NCBI RefSeq assembly: GCF_003932505.1
Contig: NZ_QZMU01000001.1
Location: 1,488,001-1,552,000, forward strand
DNA: 64,000 bases
Direction of reading: 5' to 3'
DNA from: Thiohalobacter thiocyanaticus
GTDB lineage: Bacteria > Pseudomonadota > Gammaproteobacteria > Thiohalobacterales > Thiohalobacteraceae
The notes below the pieces were generated by a model that was given only the letters and a program-made list of their open reading frames with translations, made no database searches and was not told the DNA's origin. Positions 41,706 through 52,593 of this stretch are shown piece after piece. The position numbers were made by a program, and so were the translations under genes. How positions within the stretch are numbered: the first letter of the stretch is position 1; each line of letters starts with the position of its first letter.

Positions 41706-42492
41706 AGCGGTTGAGCCTGTCGTCGGACGCCATGTCGGCCGGCCGGGTACCGAACCAGTCCAGGGTGTCGGCCAGGGCCACTACCGCACCGATGACGATC
41801 AGCGCCGGCGAGGCCAGGCCGGCCAGGCGGACGTCATCCGGCAGATGAGCCAGATCCGACAGCACCCGCTGCTGACGCGAAGTGGTGCCGTGCTGGATCA
41901 CGGCCGCGGGCGTGGCGGCATCGAGCCCGGCCGCTACCAGGTGATCACGGATGGCCTCCAGCCGACCCAGGCCCATGTAGAACACCAGAGTGGTCTGCGG
42001 GTCGGCCAGTTTGTCCCAGTCCCAGTCCAGCGCCTCGCCCTCCCGGAAGTGGCCGGTCACGAAGCGCACGCCGCGGGCCAGGCCACGATGAGTGAGCGGG
42101 ATGCCGGCATAGGCGGCGACGGCGGTGGCCGCGGTCACGCCCGGCACCACCTCGAAACCGATGCCATGCGAGAGCAGATACAGCGCCTCCTCGCTACCGC
42201 GGCCGAACACGTAAGGGTCGCCGCCCTTGAGCCGCACCACGCAACGCCCGGGGGCGGCCAGTTCGACCAGGATGCGGTTGATATCCTCCTGCGGCAGGGT
42301 GTGTTTGCCCGGCGCCTTGCCGACACAGACGCGGGTCGCGCCCTCGGGCACCAGATTGAGAATCTCCTTTGAAACCAGCCGGTCGTAGACCAGCACGTCG
42401 GCCGCCTGCAGCAGCCGCAGGGCCTTGACCGTGAGCAGATCCGGGTCGCCGGGACCCGCACCCACCAGATAAACCTTTGCCTCGCCTTTCAT
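41692..42492 (-). CDS. nirE: NirE, uroporphyrinogen III C-methyltransferase
   Basis: A 266-residue SUMT-family enzyme, making precorrin-2 as the first step of heme d1 synthesis. Motifs: YLVGAGPGDPDLLT, VYDRLVS, VRLKGGDPYVFGRGSEE, VVPGVTAATA and PLTHRGLA. It lacks the CysG bifunctional N-terminal part. Its place between nirS and nirC supports the nirE name over cobA. Confidence 0.93.
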   Translation of the reverse strand: MKGEAKVYLVGAGPGDPDLLTVKALRLLQAADVLVYDRLVSKEILNLVPEGATRVCVGKAPGKHTLPQEDINRILVELAAPGRCVVRLKGGDPYVFGRGSEEALYLLSHGIGFEVVPGVTAATAVAAYAGIPLTHRGLARGVRFVTGHFREGEALDWDWDKLADPQTTLVFYMGLGRLEAIRDHLVAAGLDAATPAAVIQHGTTSRQQRVLSDLAHLPDDVRLAGLASPALIVIGAVVALADTLDWFGTRPADMASDDRLNRYASA

Positions 42493-42549
42493 TGTTGTCC
42501 TCCGCGGCGGGAGAAGGCGGGCGGCCGCGGCCGCCCGCCCGGTCTGCCT

Positions 42550-44416
<1,867 letters not shown>

Positions 44417-44484
44417 TAAAACCTGAATCGGCGGCCGCAGGGCGTCTGAATGTATAAATTCGGTTATAAGAACAGGGGTTCTGT

Positions 44485-45276
44485 TCAGATCAGCATGCGC
44501 ATACCGATCAAGACCAGCACCAAGGCGAACAGCCGCCGCAGCCGCCGCGCCGGCAGACGGTGGGCCAGTACCGCCCCCAGGCGCGCTCCGGGCAGGCTCA
44601 GCAGCAGGATACCCAGCACGGCGGGCCAGTACACATAACCCAGGCTGGCCGGCGGCAGTCCGGCGGCATCGCGGCCGATCAGGATGAAGCCGAGTGCGCC
44701 GGCCAGGGCAATGGGCACACCGCAGGCCGCCGCCGTTCCCACCGCCGTGGTCATGGCCGCGCCCAGCCACAACAGCAGCGGTACGGTGAGGGTGCCGCCG
44801 CCGATGCCGAGCAGTACCGACAGCGCTCCGATGCCGAGCCCCGCCGGGACCAGCACGGCCGGGCGCGCCGCAACGGCCGGCCCTCCGGGTTGCAGCTCCA
44901 GCGCCAGCTTCACTGCCACCACCAGCAGGAAGCCCCCGAACAGGCCACGCAGAACCGCCCCGTCCAGCCGGTCGGCCAGGGTCGTGCCGAGCGCGGCCCC
45001 GGCCAGAACACCGACGGTCAGCCAGCCGGCCAGACGCCAGTCCACCGCGCCCCGGCGCAGATGGGCCTGCGCCGAGACCGCGCCGGTGAAGACGATCGCG
45101 GCCAGGGACGTGCCCACGGCCAGATGCATCAGATGCACGGAGGGGAAGCCCTGCAGGGCGAAGATCCAGAGCAGGGCCGGGACCATCACCAGCCCGCCGC
45201 CGATACCGAACAGGCCGGCCAGCAGCCCGGCCAGGGCGCCGGTCAGGGGATAGGCCAGCCAGAACAGCAGGCTCAA
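44485..45276 (-). CDS. TauE/SafE family sulfite exporter-like permease
   Basis: A 263-residue membrane protein with about eight helices in two similar halves. GLLAGLFGIGGGLVMVPALL and the internal repeat SVLLGIGGGTLTVPLLLWLG are the family's duplicated GIGGG motifs. Members export sulfite, sulfoacetate or related anions. It may relate to the sulfite metabolism seen at soeABC, though the two are 31 kb apart. It ends ten bases before the aldehyde dehydrogenase stop-side neighbour's reading direction, so both may share a transcript. Confidence 0.85.
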   Translation of the reverse strand: MSLLFWLAYPLTGALAGLLAGLFGIGGGLVMVPALLWIFALQGFPSVHLMHLAVGTSLAAIVFTGAVSAQAHLRRGAVDWRLAGWLTVGVLAGAALGTTLADRLDGAVLRGLFGGFLLVVAVKLALELQPGGPAVAARPAVLVPAGLGIGALSVLLGIGGGTLTVPLLLWLGAAMTTAVGTAAACGVPIALAGALGFILIGRDAAGLPPASLGYVYWPAVLGILLLSLPGARLGAVLAHRLPARRLRRLFALVLVLIGMRMLI

Positions 45277-45286
45277 GGGGACCCGG

Positions 45287-46651
45287 TCAGCGGACCCAGA
45301 CGGTCTTGGCGTTGACGAACTCGCGGATGCCCAGCAGCGACAGCTCGCGACCGTAGCCGGACCGCTTCACCCCGCCGAAGGGCAGACGGGGGTCGCTCTT
45401 GACCAGGCCGTTGACGAAGGCACTGCCGCATTCGAGTTGCCGCGCCACCCACTCGCCCCGCGCGGCGTCCCCGGTCCAGACGCTGCCGCCGAGGCCGAAA
45501 CCGGAGTCATTGGCGATGCGCACGGCATCGGCCTCGTCGCCGGCCCGGATGACGGTGGCCACCGGCCCGAACAGCTCCTCGCTGTAGGCGCGCATACCGG
45601 GCTCGACCCGGTCCAGGATGGAGGCCTGGTAATAAGCGCCGTCGCCGGGCTGGGGCAGGCAGCCGGTCACCGCCACCCCCCCCTTGGCCAGGGTATCGAT
45701 GACCTGCTGATGCAGGTCGTCGCGCAGATCGAACCGGGCCATGGGCGCCAGCCGGGTGGCCTCGTCCATGGGATCGCCGCATTGCAGCGCCTCGACCTGT
45801 GCACGGAAGCGCTCCACGAACTCATCGGCGATGGCCGCGACCGGGATGAAGCGCTTGGCGGCGATGCAGCTCTGGCCGGCATTGAGAAAGCGCGAGGCGA
45901 CGGCCTGCTCCACTGCCAGGTCGAGGTCGGCGTCCTCCAGGATCACGAAGGCATCCGCGCCGCCCAGTTCCAGCACGCTCTTCTTCAGATGCTGTCCGGC
46001 GGCCGCGGCCACCGCCTTGCCGGCCGGCTCGCTGCCGGTCAGGGTCACGGCGTGAACGCGCCGGTCACCGACGACGCGCGCGACCATGGAGGAGGGGATC
46101 ATCAGGCTGGTGAACACCCCCGGCGGCGCACCGGCTTCCAGGAACACCTCCTCCAGCAGCTGGGCGCAGTGGGGTACGTTGGAGGCATGCTTGAGCAGCC
46201 CGGTATTGCCCACGGCCAGGGCCGGGGCGGCAAAACGCATGACCTGCCACAGGGGAAAGTTCCAGGGCATGACCGCCAGTACCGTACCCAGCGGCTGCCA
46301 GGCCACCAGGCTGCGGCTGGCATCGGTCTCGATCGGCTCGTCGGCGAGAAAGGCCGGGGCGTTGTCGGCATAGTAGTCGCAGACCCAGGCGCACTTGTCG
46401 ACCTCGCCCCGCGCCTCCCTGATCAGCTTGCCCATCTCCCCGGTGACGGTACGGGCCAGTTCCTCCCGGCGCGCGCGCAGCACCTCGCCGGCGCGGGCCA
46501 GCAGCCGGCAGCGCTCCTCCAGCGGCCGGCGACGCCAGTCCGGCGCGGCCGCAGCGGCCTGCTCCAGAGCGGCATCGAGCTGCTTTTCGGTCCAGGAATC
46601 GACCACCCTGAGCACTGTGCCATTCGCCGGATTGATGGCCTTGAAACTCAT
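45287..46651 (-). CDS. NAD(P)-dependent aldehyde dehydrogenase, succinate-semialdehyde dehydrogenase type
   Basis: A 454-residue aldehyde dehydrogenase. PWNFPLWQVMRFAAPAL, ELGGADAFVILEDADLD (general base Glu) and NAGQSCIAAKRF (nucleophile Cys) are visible. The short length and opening AINPANGTVLRV resemble the GabD2/succinate-semialdehyde group, but the substrate is not certain. I use ATG 46651 with GAGG upstream. It precedes the TauE/SafE gene by ten bases on the same strand. Confidence 0.85.
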   Translation of the reverse strand: MSFKAINPANGTVLRVVDSWTEKQLDAALEQAAAAAPDWRRRPLEERCRLLARAGEVLRARREELARTVTGEMGKLIREARGEVDKCAWVCDYYADNAPAFLADEPIETDASRSLVAWQPLGTVLAVMPWNFPLWQVMRFAAPALAVGNTGLLKHASNVPHCAQLLEEVFLEAGAPPGVFTSLMIPSSMVARVVGDRRVHAVTLTGSEPAGKAVAAAAGQHLKKSVLELGGADAFVILEDADLDLAVEQAVASRFLNAGQSCIAAKRFIPVAAIADEFVERFRAQVEALQCGDPMDEATRLAPMARFDLRDDLHQQVIDTLAKGGVAVTGCLPQPGDGAYYQASILDRVEPGMRAYSEELFGPVATVIRAGDEADAVRIANDSGFGLGGSVWTGDAARGEWVARQLECGSAFVNGLVKSDPRLPFGGVKRSGYGRELSLLGIREFVNAKTVWVR

Positions 46652-46865
46652 TTCGCACCTCACAGGGATTGTTGATAAGGCCCGGACAGTACGCCACTGA
46701 GGCACCGGACAGGCACGGACACCGCCCCCGCAGACTAAGCCCAACCGAGCGCCTTGGCAAACCCCGGGAACCCCCCTGACCCGCGGCGATCCAATCGGCT
46801 ATCATCGAACCTGCACCACGCAGGATGAGACCCCGGATGCGGCACCGCCACAGGATGCAGGGCAA

Positions 46866-48805
46866 ATGAGACAAGGACTGCAACTGGCAGCGGCGATCCT
46901 GTTGTGTGGGCTGACCCACGGTGCCCAGGCCCTGCCCGACCCCTACACCGACGAGCGCAGCCGTTATCAGGCTGCACTGCATGCGCTGCAACGCGGTGAG
47001 TTGGAGCGCTTCGACCAGCTGGCCGCTTCATTGCGCGATTATCCGCTGCATCCTTACCTGCAGGACCGCCGGCTGCGCCGCGACCTGGCCCGCGCCACTG
47101 ACGCCGATATCGCCGCCTTCCTGCAGGCGCAGGCCGATACCTCCCTGGCCGACCGCCTCTACCGTGACTGGCTGCAACACCTGGGCCGCACCCGCCAATG
47201 GCAGCGGTTCGAGCGCTTCTACCGTGGCGACGGGGATGCCGAGCTGCGCTGCTATCACCTGCGTGCCACCCGCAACACCGCCAGCCGCGAGGCCTGGCTG
47301 GACGCGGCCCTGGAACTGTGGCGCGTCGGGCACTCCCAGCCCGATGCCTGCGATCCCGTCTTCGACGTGCTGTACGACACGCCCCGCATCGACACCGAGG
47401 CCCTGTGGCAGCGCATCCGGCTTGCCATGGCCGAGGGCAAGCTCAGCCTGGCCGCCTTCCTCGGCAGGAAACTCCCGGATGCCGAGCGCGACCAGGTCGA
47501 GTTCTGGCACTACGCCCACCGCCGTCCGGCGGCCGCGCTGGACGATGCCCGGCTCGAGCAGGACAACGCCATCGCCCGCCGCATCCGGGTGCATGCCATC
47601 CAGCGCCTGGCGCGCAGCCAGCCCGACACTGCCTTCGAGGCCCTGCAGGCCCGGCGCGGACAGCTGTCCGATGAGGACTATCACGCTGCCCTGAAATACG
47701 TTGCCCGCTATGCCGGCTACCGCCGCAGCGATAAGGCCTACACCATTCTCGCTGCCGTTCCCGCGGACTGGCGCGACGCCGAGATCGAGGAACTGCAGGC
47801 GCGCATGGCCCTGGTGGAACGCGACTGGGCGGCCCTGGTCGATACCATCGCGGGCTTCCGTCACCAGGACTCGCGTTTCAGCGAGTGGCCCTACTGGCAG
47901 GCCCGGGCGCTGGGCGAGCTCGGGCGCAGCGAACCCGCCCGCCACCAGCTGCGCACCCTGTCCGGCGAGCGTTTCTTTCACGGCTTTCTCGCCGCCGACC
48001 GGTTGAACCGGCCCTATCAGCTCAACCACCGGCCGATCGAGTATGACGAATCCGAACTGCTGGCCCTGCTGGAGCGCCACCCGGGACTGTGGCGGGCCGG
48101 TGAACTCCACCGCCTCGGCCGCACCTGGGCCTCGCGGCGCGAGTGGTATCACACCAGTCTGCAACTGGATCCGCCGGAGCTGGAACTGGCCGCGGCCCTG
48201 GCCCACGAATGGGGCTGGCACGACCGCGCCATCTGGACCGCCGCCCGCGCCGGGCACTGGGACGATGTGCAGATCCGCTTCCCGCTGGCCTACCGTGAGC
48301 AGGTCGAACAGGTGGCCGCCCAGTTCGATCTGGACCCCGCCCTGATCTTCGCCGTGATCCGCCAGGAAAGCGCCTTCATGGCCGACGCCCATTCCTCGGC
48401 CGGCGCCCTCGGCCTGATGCAGCTGATGCCGGCCACCGGCCGGCAGACGGCGCTGCAGCTGCGCCTGCCCAGGCCTTCGCGCGCCACCCTGCTCACGACC
48501 AGCGCCAACCTGCGTCTGGGCAGCGCCTATCTCAAGCGCATGCTGGAACGCTACAACGGCCATCCGGCCCTGGCCGCCGCGGCCTACAACGCGGTCCGCA
48601 TCGGGTCGATCGCTGGCTGCCGGAGGACGGCGAATTCGAGGCCGACTACTGGATCGACACCATCCCCTTCCGCGAGACCCGCGGCTATGTGCGCGGCGTG
48701 CTGGCCTTCACCGCCGTCTATGACATGCGTCTGAACGGCCAGGCCACCCCGTTGGCGCGGCGTCTGGCGCGGGTGGCTGAGAACAACGGGAAGTCAGGCG
48801 GATGA
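46866..48805 (+). pseudogene. Soluble lytic murein transglycosylase (Slt70-like), frameshifted near the 3' end
   Basis: A periplasmic muramidase with a long helical superhelix domain and a C-terminal SLT domain (FAVIRQESAFMADAHSSAGALGLMQLMPAT, catalytic Glu in RQES). The first frame is normal to AAAYNA, then changes: the expected PHRVDRWLPEDGEFEADYW continues in another frame to TGA 48803-48805. A single missing base near 48590-48594 explains this. The restored gene overlaps mnhE by four bases. An assembly indel is plausible, since all conserved sequence is intact around it. Confidence 0.87.
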
Positions 48806-49302
48806 CGCGTACCGCTTCCGTATTCAGCCGTTTTCCGCTGCCGCGCCTGCTCGCCTTCGCCCTGACCTGGTGGCTGATCACCGAGGGGGCGGCCGCAAGC
48901 TGGATGATCGGCGCGCCGGCGGTGGTACTGGCCACCCTGATCAGCGCCCGCCTGCTGCCGCCGCAGCGCCTGGCCTGGGCAGGACTGGCACCCTTCGCCG
49001 GCTTCTTCCTCAGGCACTCGCTGCTGGGGGCGGTGGATGTCGCCCAGCGCGCCTTCCGGCCGGCACGACCGCTCGATCCCGCCGTGATCGACTATCCATT
49101 GCAGCTGCAACCCGGCCTGCCGCGGGTATTCATGCTCAATGTCGTCTCCCTGCTGCCCGGCACCCTGAGCGCCGACCTCGAAGCCGACTGCCTGCGGGTG
49201 CATGTGCTCGATGCCGGCCAGGACAACCCGGCCCAGCTGGCACACCTGGAGGCTCGGGTCGCAGGGCTGTTCGGTCTGACATTGACACATAACATCAATT
49301 AA
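48802..49302 (+). CDS. mnhE: Mrp/Mnh-type cation:proton antiporter subunit E
   Basis: A 166-residue MnhE/MrpE protein with N-terminal membrane helices and the FMLNVVSLLPGTLSADLEAD block. It is first of an operon in the order E-F-G-(B)-C-D-D-D. The start overlaps the preceding stop (ATGA). Confidence 0.9.
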   Translation: MTRTASVFSRFPLPRLLAFALTWWLITEGAAASWMIGAPAVVLATLISARLLPPQRLAWAGLAPFAGFFLRHSLLGAVDVAQRAFRPARPLDPAVIDYPLQLQPGLPRVFMLNVVSLLPGTLSADLEADCLRVHVLDAGQDNPAQLAHLEARVAGLFGLTLTHNIN

Positions 49303-49312
49303 GCTGATACGC

Positions 49313-49591
49313 ATGCCGGATCTGTATCACGCCCTGACCCTGTTCCTCCTGCTCAACCTGGGCGCCGGCCTGTGGCGGGTGGTACAGGGCCCCACCGCCG
49401 CCGACCGCATGCTGGCCGCGCAGCTGTTCGGCACCACCGCCGTGGCCATCCTGCTGGTGCTGGCCCAGGCCGGCGGGGTCGCCGCCCTGCGCGACGTCGC
49501 CCTGGTCTTCGCCCTGCTGGCCGCGGTCGCGGCGGTGGCCTTCGTGCGCCGGGCCTGGCCGCAGCCGGAGGACGAGCATGACCGGCCCTGA
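49313..49591 (+). CDS. mnhF: Mrp/Mnh-type antiporter subunit F
   Basis: A 92-residue, three-helix protein with the RVVQGPTAADRMLAAQLFGT motif of MrpF. It lies ten bases after mnhE and overlaps mnhG by 14 bases. Confidence 0.9.
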   Translation: MPDLYHALTLFLLLNLGAGLWRVVQGPTAADRMLAAQLFGTTAVAILLVLAQAGGVAALRDVALVFALLAAVAAVAFVRRAWPQPEDEHDRP

Positions 49592-49877
49592 CTACCTGAG
49601 CGCCCTGCTGCTGCTCGCCGGAGCCCTGTTCTTTCTGGCCGGCACCCTGGGACTGCTGCGTTTCCCCGACGTCTACACCCGCCTGCACGCCCTGACCAAG
49701 GCCGACAATGTCGGCCTGGGCCTGATCGTGCTGGGCCTGGCCCTGCAGTCCGGCAGCTGGCTGGTGGCGGGCAAGCTGGTGCTGATCTGGCTGCTGGTGC
49801 TGCTGGCCGGCGCCAGCGTGGCGCACCTGATCGCCCGCGGCGCCCGCCAGCGCGGCATCCCGGAGTGGCGCCGGTGA
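49578..49877 (+). CDS. mnhG: Mrp/Mnh-type antiporter subunit G
   Basis: A 99-residue, three-helix protein with the FFLAGTLGLLRFPDVYTRLH motif of MrpG. It overlaps both neighbours, as is common in Mrp operons. Confidence 0.92.
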   Translation: MTGPDYLSALLLLAGALFFLAGTLGLLRFPDVYTRLHALTKADNVGLGLIVLGLALQSGSWLVAGKLVLIWLLVLLAGASVAHLIARGARQRGIPEWRR

Positions 49878-50801
49878 ACCTGCTGCAGACCGGCTTCGAC
49901 GGACTGCTCGCCCTGGGCCTGATCTGGCTGGCCTGGCGGGCGCTGGCTTGCCCCGACCTGTTCCGGGGCATCGTACTGTTCATCGCCTTCGGTCTGCTGA
50001 TGGCGCTGGCCTGGGTACGCCTGGAGGCGCCCGACGTGGCGCTGGCCGAAGCGGCCATCGGCGCCGGCCTGACCGGCGCCCTGCTGCTGGCGGCCCTGGC
50101 CCGGCTGAACCGGACCGCTGCAGCGCAGACCCTGCCCCGCGAGGCCTGGCGCAGCGGCCCGGCCCTGCTGCTGGTACTGGCCGGGGCCGGCCTGGGGCTG
50201 GCCGTACTCAGCCTGATCCCGGAGCCGGCCGGACTGCAGGCGCAGGTGGCTGCCGAACTCGGACGCAGCGGCGTGAGCAATCCGGTCACCGCCGTACTGC
50301 TCAACTTCCGTGGCTACGACACCCTGCTGGAACTGCTGGTACTGCTGCTGGCTCTGCTGGCGGCCTGGTCGCTGGACGCCGACCCGCCCCGGCGCGAGGC
50401 CCCGGCCGGGGCGGTGCTGGACATGCTGTTGCGGCTGCTGCTGCCGGTGCTGGTGCTGGCCGCGGCCTATCTGCTGTGGGCCGGGGCGCACGCCCCCGGC
50501 GGCGCCTTCCAGGCCGGTGCGGTACTGGGCGCGGCCGGGGTGCTGGCCCTGCTGGCCGGCTGGCGGCTGCAGCCGCACCTGACCGGGACGCCGCTGCGCC
50601 TGGCCGTCACCATCGGCCCCGGCGGCTTCCTGCTGGTCGCCTGGGCATTTGCTGCTGGCCGGCCGGCCGCTGCTGGAATATCCGCCGGCACTCGCCGGCG
50701 GTCTGATCCTGCTGATCGAGACCCTGGCCACCCTGTCCATCGCCGCCACCCTGGCAGTGCTGTTCCAGGGCTCGCGGCCCGGCGCCGGTGACGCGCCGTG
50801 A
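49874..50801 (+). pseudogene. MbhD-MbhE-MnhB fusion subunit of a Mrp-like antiporter, frameshifted near the 3' end
   Basis: About 300 residues combining an MbhD-like part (PDLFRGIVLFIAFGLLMALA, then ALAEAAIGAGLTGALLL), an MbhE-like part (GYDTLLELLVLLLALLAAW) and an MnhB part (WAGAHAPGGAFQAGAVLGAA). In standard Mrp these first parts belong to the C-terminus of MrpA. The frame breaks near 50645-50655 after LLVAWAF; the expected LLAGRPLLEYPPALAGGLIL continues in another frame to TGA 50799-50801, overlapping mnhC by GTGA. I start at GTG 49874, overlapping mnhG, with GGAG upstream. Confidence 0.82.
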
Positions 50802-51118
50802 CCGCCGCCTTCTATGCCCTGGCCGGCGTGGCCCTGGTGGTGCTGGGACTGTACGGGCTGAGCGTGCAGGCCCACCTGCTGCGCAAGCTGCTGGCCGTGA
50901 ACATCCTCGGCAGCGGGGTCTTCCTGGTGCTGGTCAGCCTGGGCGGGCAGCCGGGCGCAGCCCCCGACCCGGTACCGCACGCCATGGTCATCACCGGCAT
51001 CGTGGTGGCCGTCTCGGCCACTGCCCTGGGCCTGGTGCTGATGCTCAAGGTGGCAGCCGCGAGCGGCCGGCCCACGCTGGATGACGCGCCGAAGGAGGAC
51101 CGGTGCCCGAAGGAGTGA
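50798..51118 (+). CDS. mnhC: Mrp/Mnh-type antiporter subunit C (NuoK-like)
   Basis: A 106-residue NuoK-like protein with three helices: LRKLLAVNILGSGVFLVLV and HAMVITGIVVAVSATALGL are typical of MrpC. It starts at GTG 50798 overlapping the preceding stop, and overlaps the next gene by 16 bases. Confidence 0.9.
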   Translation: MTAAFYALAGVALVVLGLYGLSVQAHLLRKLLAVNILGSGVFLVLVSLGGQPGAAPDPVPHAMVITGIVVAVSATALGLVLMLKVAAASGRPTLDDAPKEDRCPKE

Positions 51119-52593
51119 GCCTGTCCGCGCTGGCCGCCCTGCCCTGGGATGCCGTGCTGATTCTGCTGCCCCTGACCGGCGCGGTGGCGGCCGGTCTCTG
51201 GCCGCGGTCGGCGCGGCCGATCGGCCTGCTGGTCAGCGCCGGCGGCATTCCGATCCTGGTCGGTCTCGGCACCGCGGTCGCGGGCACGGACGGACTGCAT
51301 CACGCCGTCGGCGGCTGGGGTGCACCGCTGGGCATCGAACTGCGGGCCGATGCGTTGAGTCTGGTCTTTCTCGCCACCACGGCCCTGGTCGGTCTCGGGG
51401 TCGCGCTCTATGCCGACAGCTACTTCGAACCCACCCTGGCGCGCTGGTTCTGGCCGCTGTGGTTGTTCCTGCTGGGAGCGCTGAACGCCCTGTTCCTGTC
51501 TGCCGACCTGTTCAATCTCTATGTCACCCTGGAGCTGATGGGCCTGGCGGCGGTGGCCCTGACCGCGCTCGGCGGCGGCCGCGCCGCCCTGACCGGCGCC
51601 ATGCGCTATCTGCTGGCGACCCTGCTGGGTTCGCTGGTGTATCTGCTGGGCGTGGCACTGCTGTATCACGCCACCGGCACGCTCGATTTCGGCCTGCTGG
51701 GGCAGCGCCTGGAGGCGGGTCCGGCCAGCCGCACGGCGTTGGGCCTGATGGGTGCCGGGCTGGCGCTCAAGACCGCCCTGTTTCCGTTTCACTTCTGGCT
51801 GCCGCCGGCGCACGCCAGCGCCCCGGCCCCGGTCAGCGCCCTGCTCTCGGCCCTGGTAGTCAAGGCCTCCTTCTATATCCTGGTGCGACTGTGGCTGGAA
51901 CTGTTCGCCCCGCTGGCGGCCACGGCCGCCACCGGCCAGGTACTGGGCCTGCTCGGGATGGCGGCCATCCTGTGGGGCTCCTGGCAGGCCCTGCGCCAGC
52001 CCCGGGTCAAGCTGCTGGTGGCCTATTCAACCGTGGCCCAGATCGGTTACCTGTTCCTGGCCTTCCCCCTGCTCTCCGCCGCCGGCCTGCCCGATGCAGC
52101 CGCCTGGCGCGCGGTCCTGTGGCTGGTGCTGGCGCACGCCCTGGCCAAGGCGGCCATGTTCCTGGCCGCCGGCAACCTGCTGCGCTTCGGTGGCCATGAC
52201 CGCATCACCGACCTGGACTGCGTCGCCCAGCGGCTGCCGCTGACCGTGGCCGCCTTCGCCCTGGCCGGGGTGAGCATCGCCGGCCTGCCACCGACCGGCG
52301 GCTTCATCGGCAAGTGGCTGCTGCTGGAGGCGGCTCTGCTCCAGGGCCGCTGGGATCTGGTGACGGTGATGCTGCTCGGCGGGCTGCTGGCGGCCGGCTA
52401 TGTGTTCAAGGTGGTCGGTCACTTCTTCACCCCGGCCGCCACCCGGCACGAGGCACAGCGGGTGCCGGCGCGCATGGAATGGACCGCACTGGGCCTGGCC
52501 GTGCTGGCCCTGCTGCTGGGGCTGGCCCCGGGTATTCTGCTGCCCTGGTTCGACAGCGCCGTGGTCATGCCGATGGCGGGAGCGCGGCAATGA
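51103..52593 (+). CDS. mnhD: Mrp/Mnh-type antiporter proton-channel subunit D, first copy
   Basis: A 496-residue NuoL/M/N-like protein with 14 or so helices. The glutamate of LYVTLELMGLAAVAL (helix 5) and the lysine of LVVKASFYILVRL (helix 8) that line the proton path are both present, as is LKTALFPFHFWLPPAHA. Start GTG 51103 has AAGGAGG at good distance. Confidence 0.9.
   Translation: MPEGVSLSALAALPWDAVLILLPLTGAVAAGLWPRSARPIGLLVSAGGIPILVGLGTAVAGTDGLHHAVGGWGAPLGIELRADALSLVFLATTALVGLGVALYADSYFEPTLARWFWPLWLFLLGALNALFLSADLFNLYVTLELMGLAAVALTALGGGRAALTGAMRYLLATLLGSLVYLLGVALLYHATGTLDFGLLGQRLEAGPASRTALGLMGAGLALKTALFPFHFWLPPAHASAPAPVSALLSALVVKASFYILVRLWLELFAPLAATAATGQVLGLLGMAAILWGSWQALRQPRVKLLVAYSTVAQIGYLFLAFPLLSAAGLPDAAAWRAVLWLVLAHALAKAAMFLAAGNLLRFGGHDRITDLDCVAQRLPLTVAAFALAGVSIAGLPPTGGFIGKWLLLEAALLQGRWDLVTVMLLGGLLAAGYVFKVVGHFFTPAATRHEAQRVPARMEWTALGLAVLALLLGLAPGILLPWFDSAVVMPMAGARQ

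Noticed and set aside
48445-48805. Premature stop taken as the natural end of the transglycosylase
   Set aside because: The sequence after the break, read in another frame, matches the expected SLT C-terminus and overlaps mnhE in the usual ATGA manner, so a frameshift is the better explanation.
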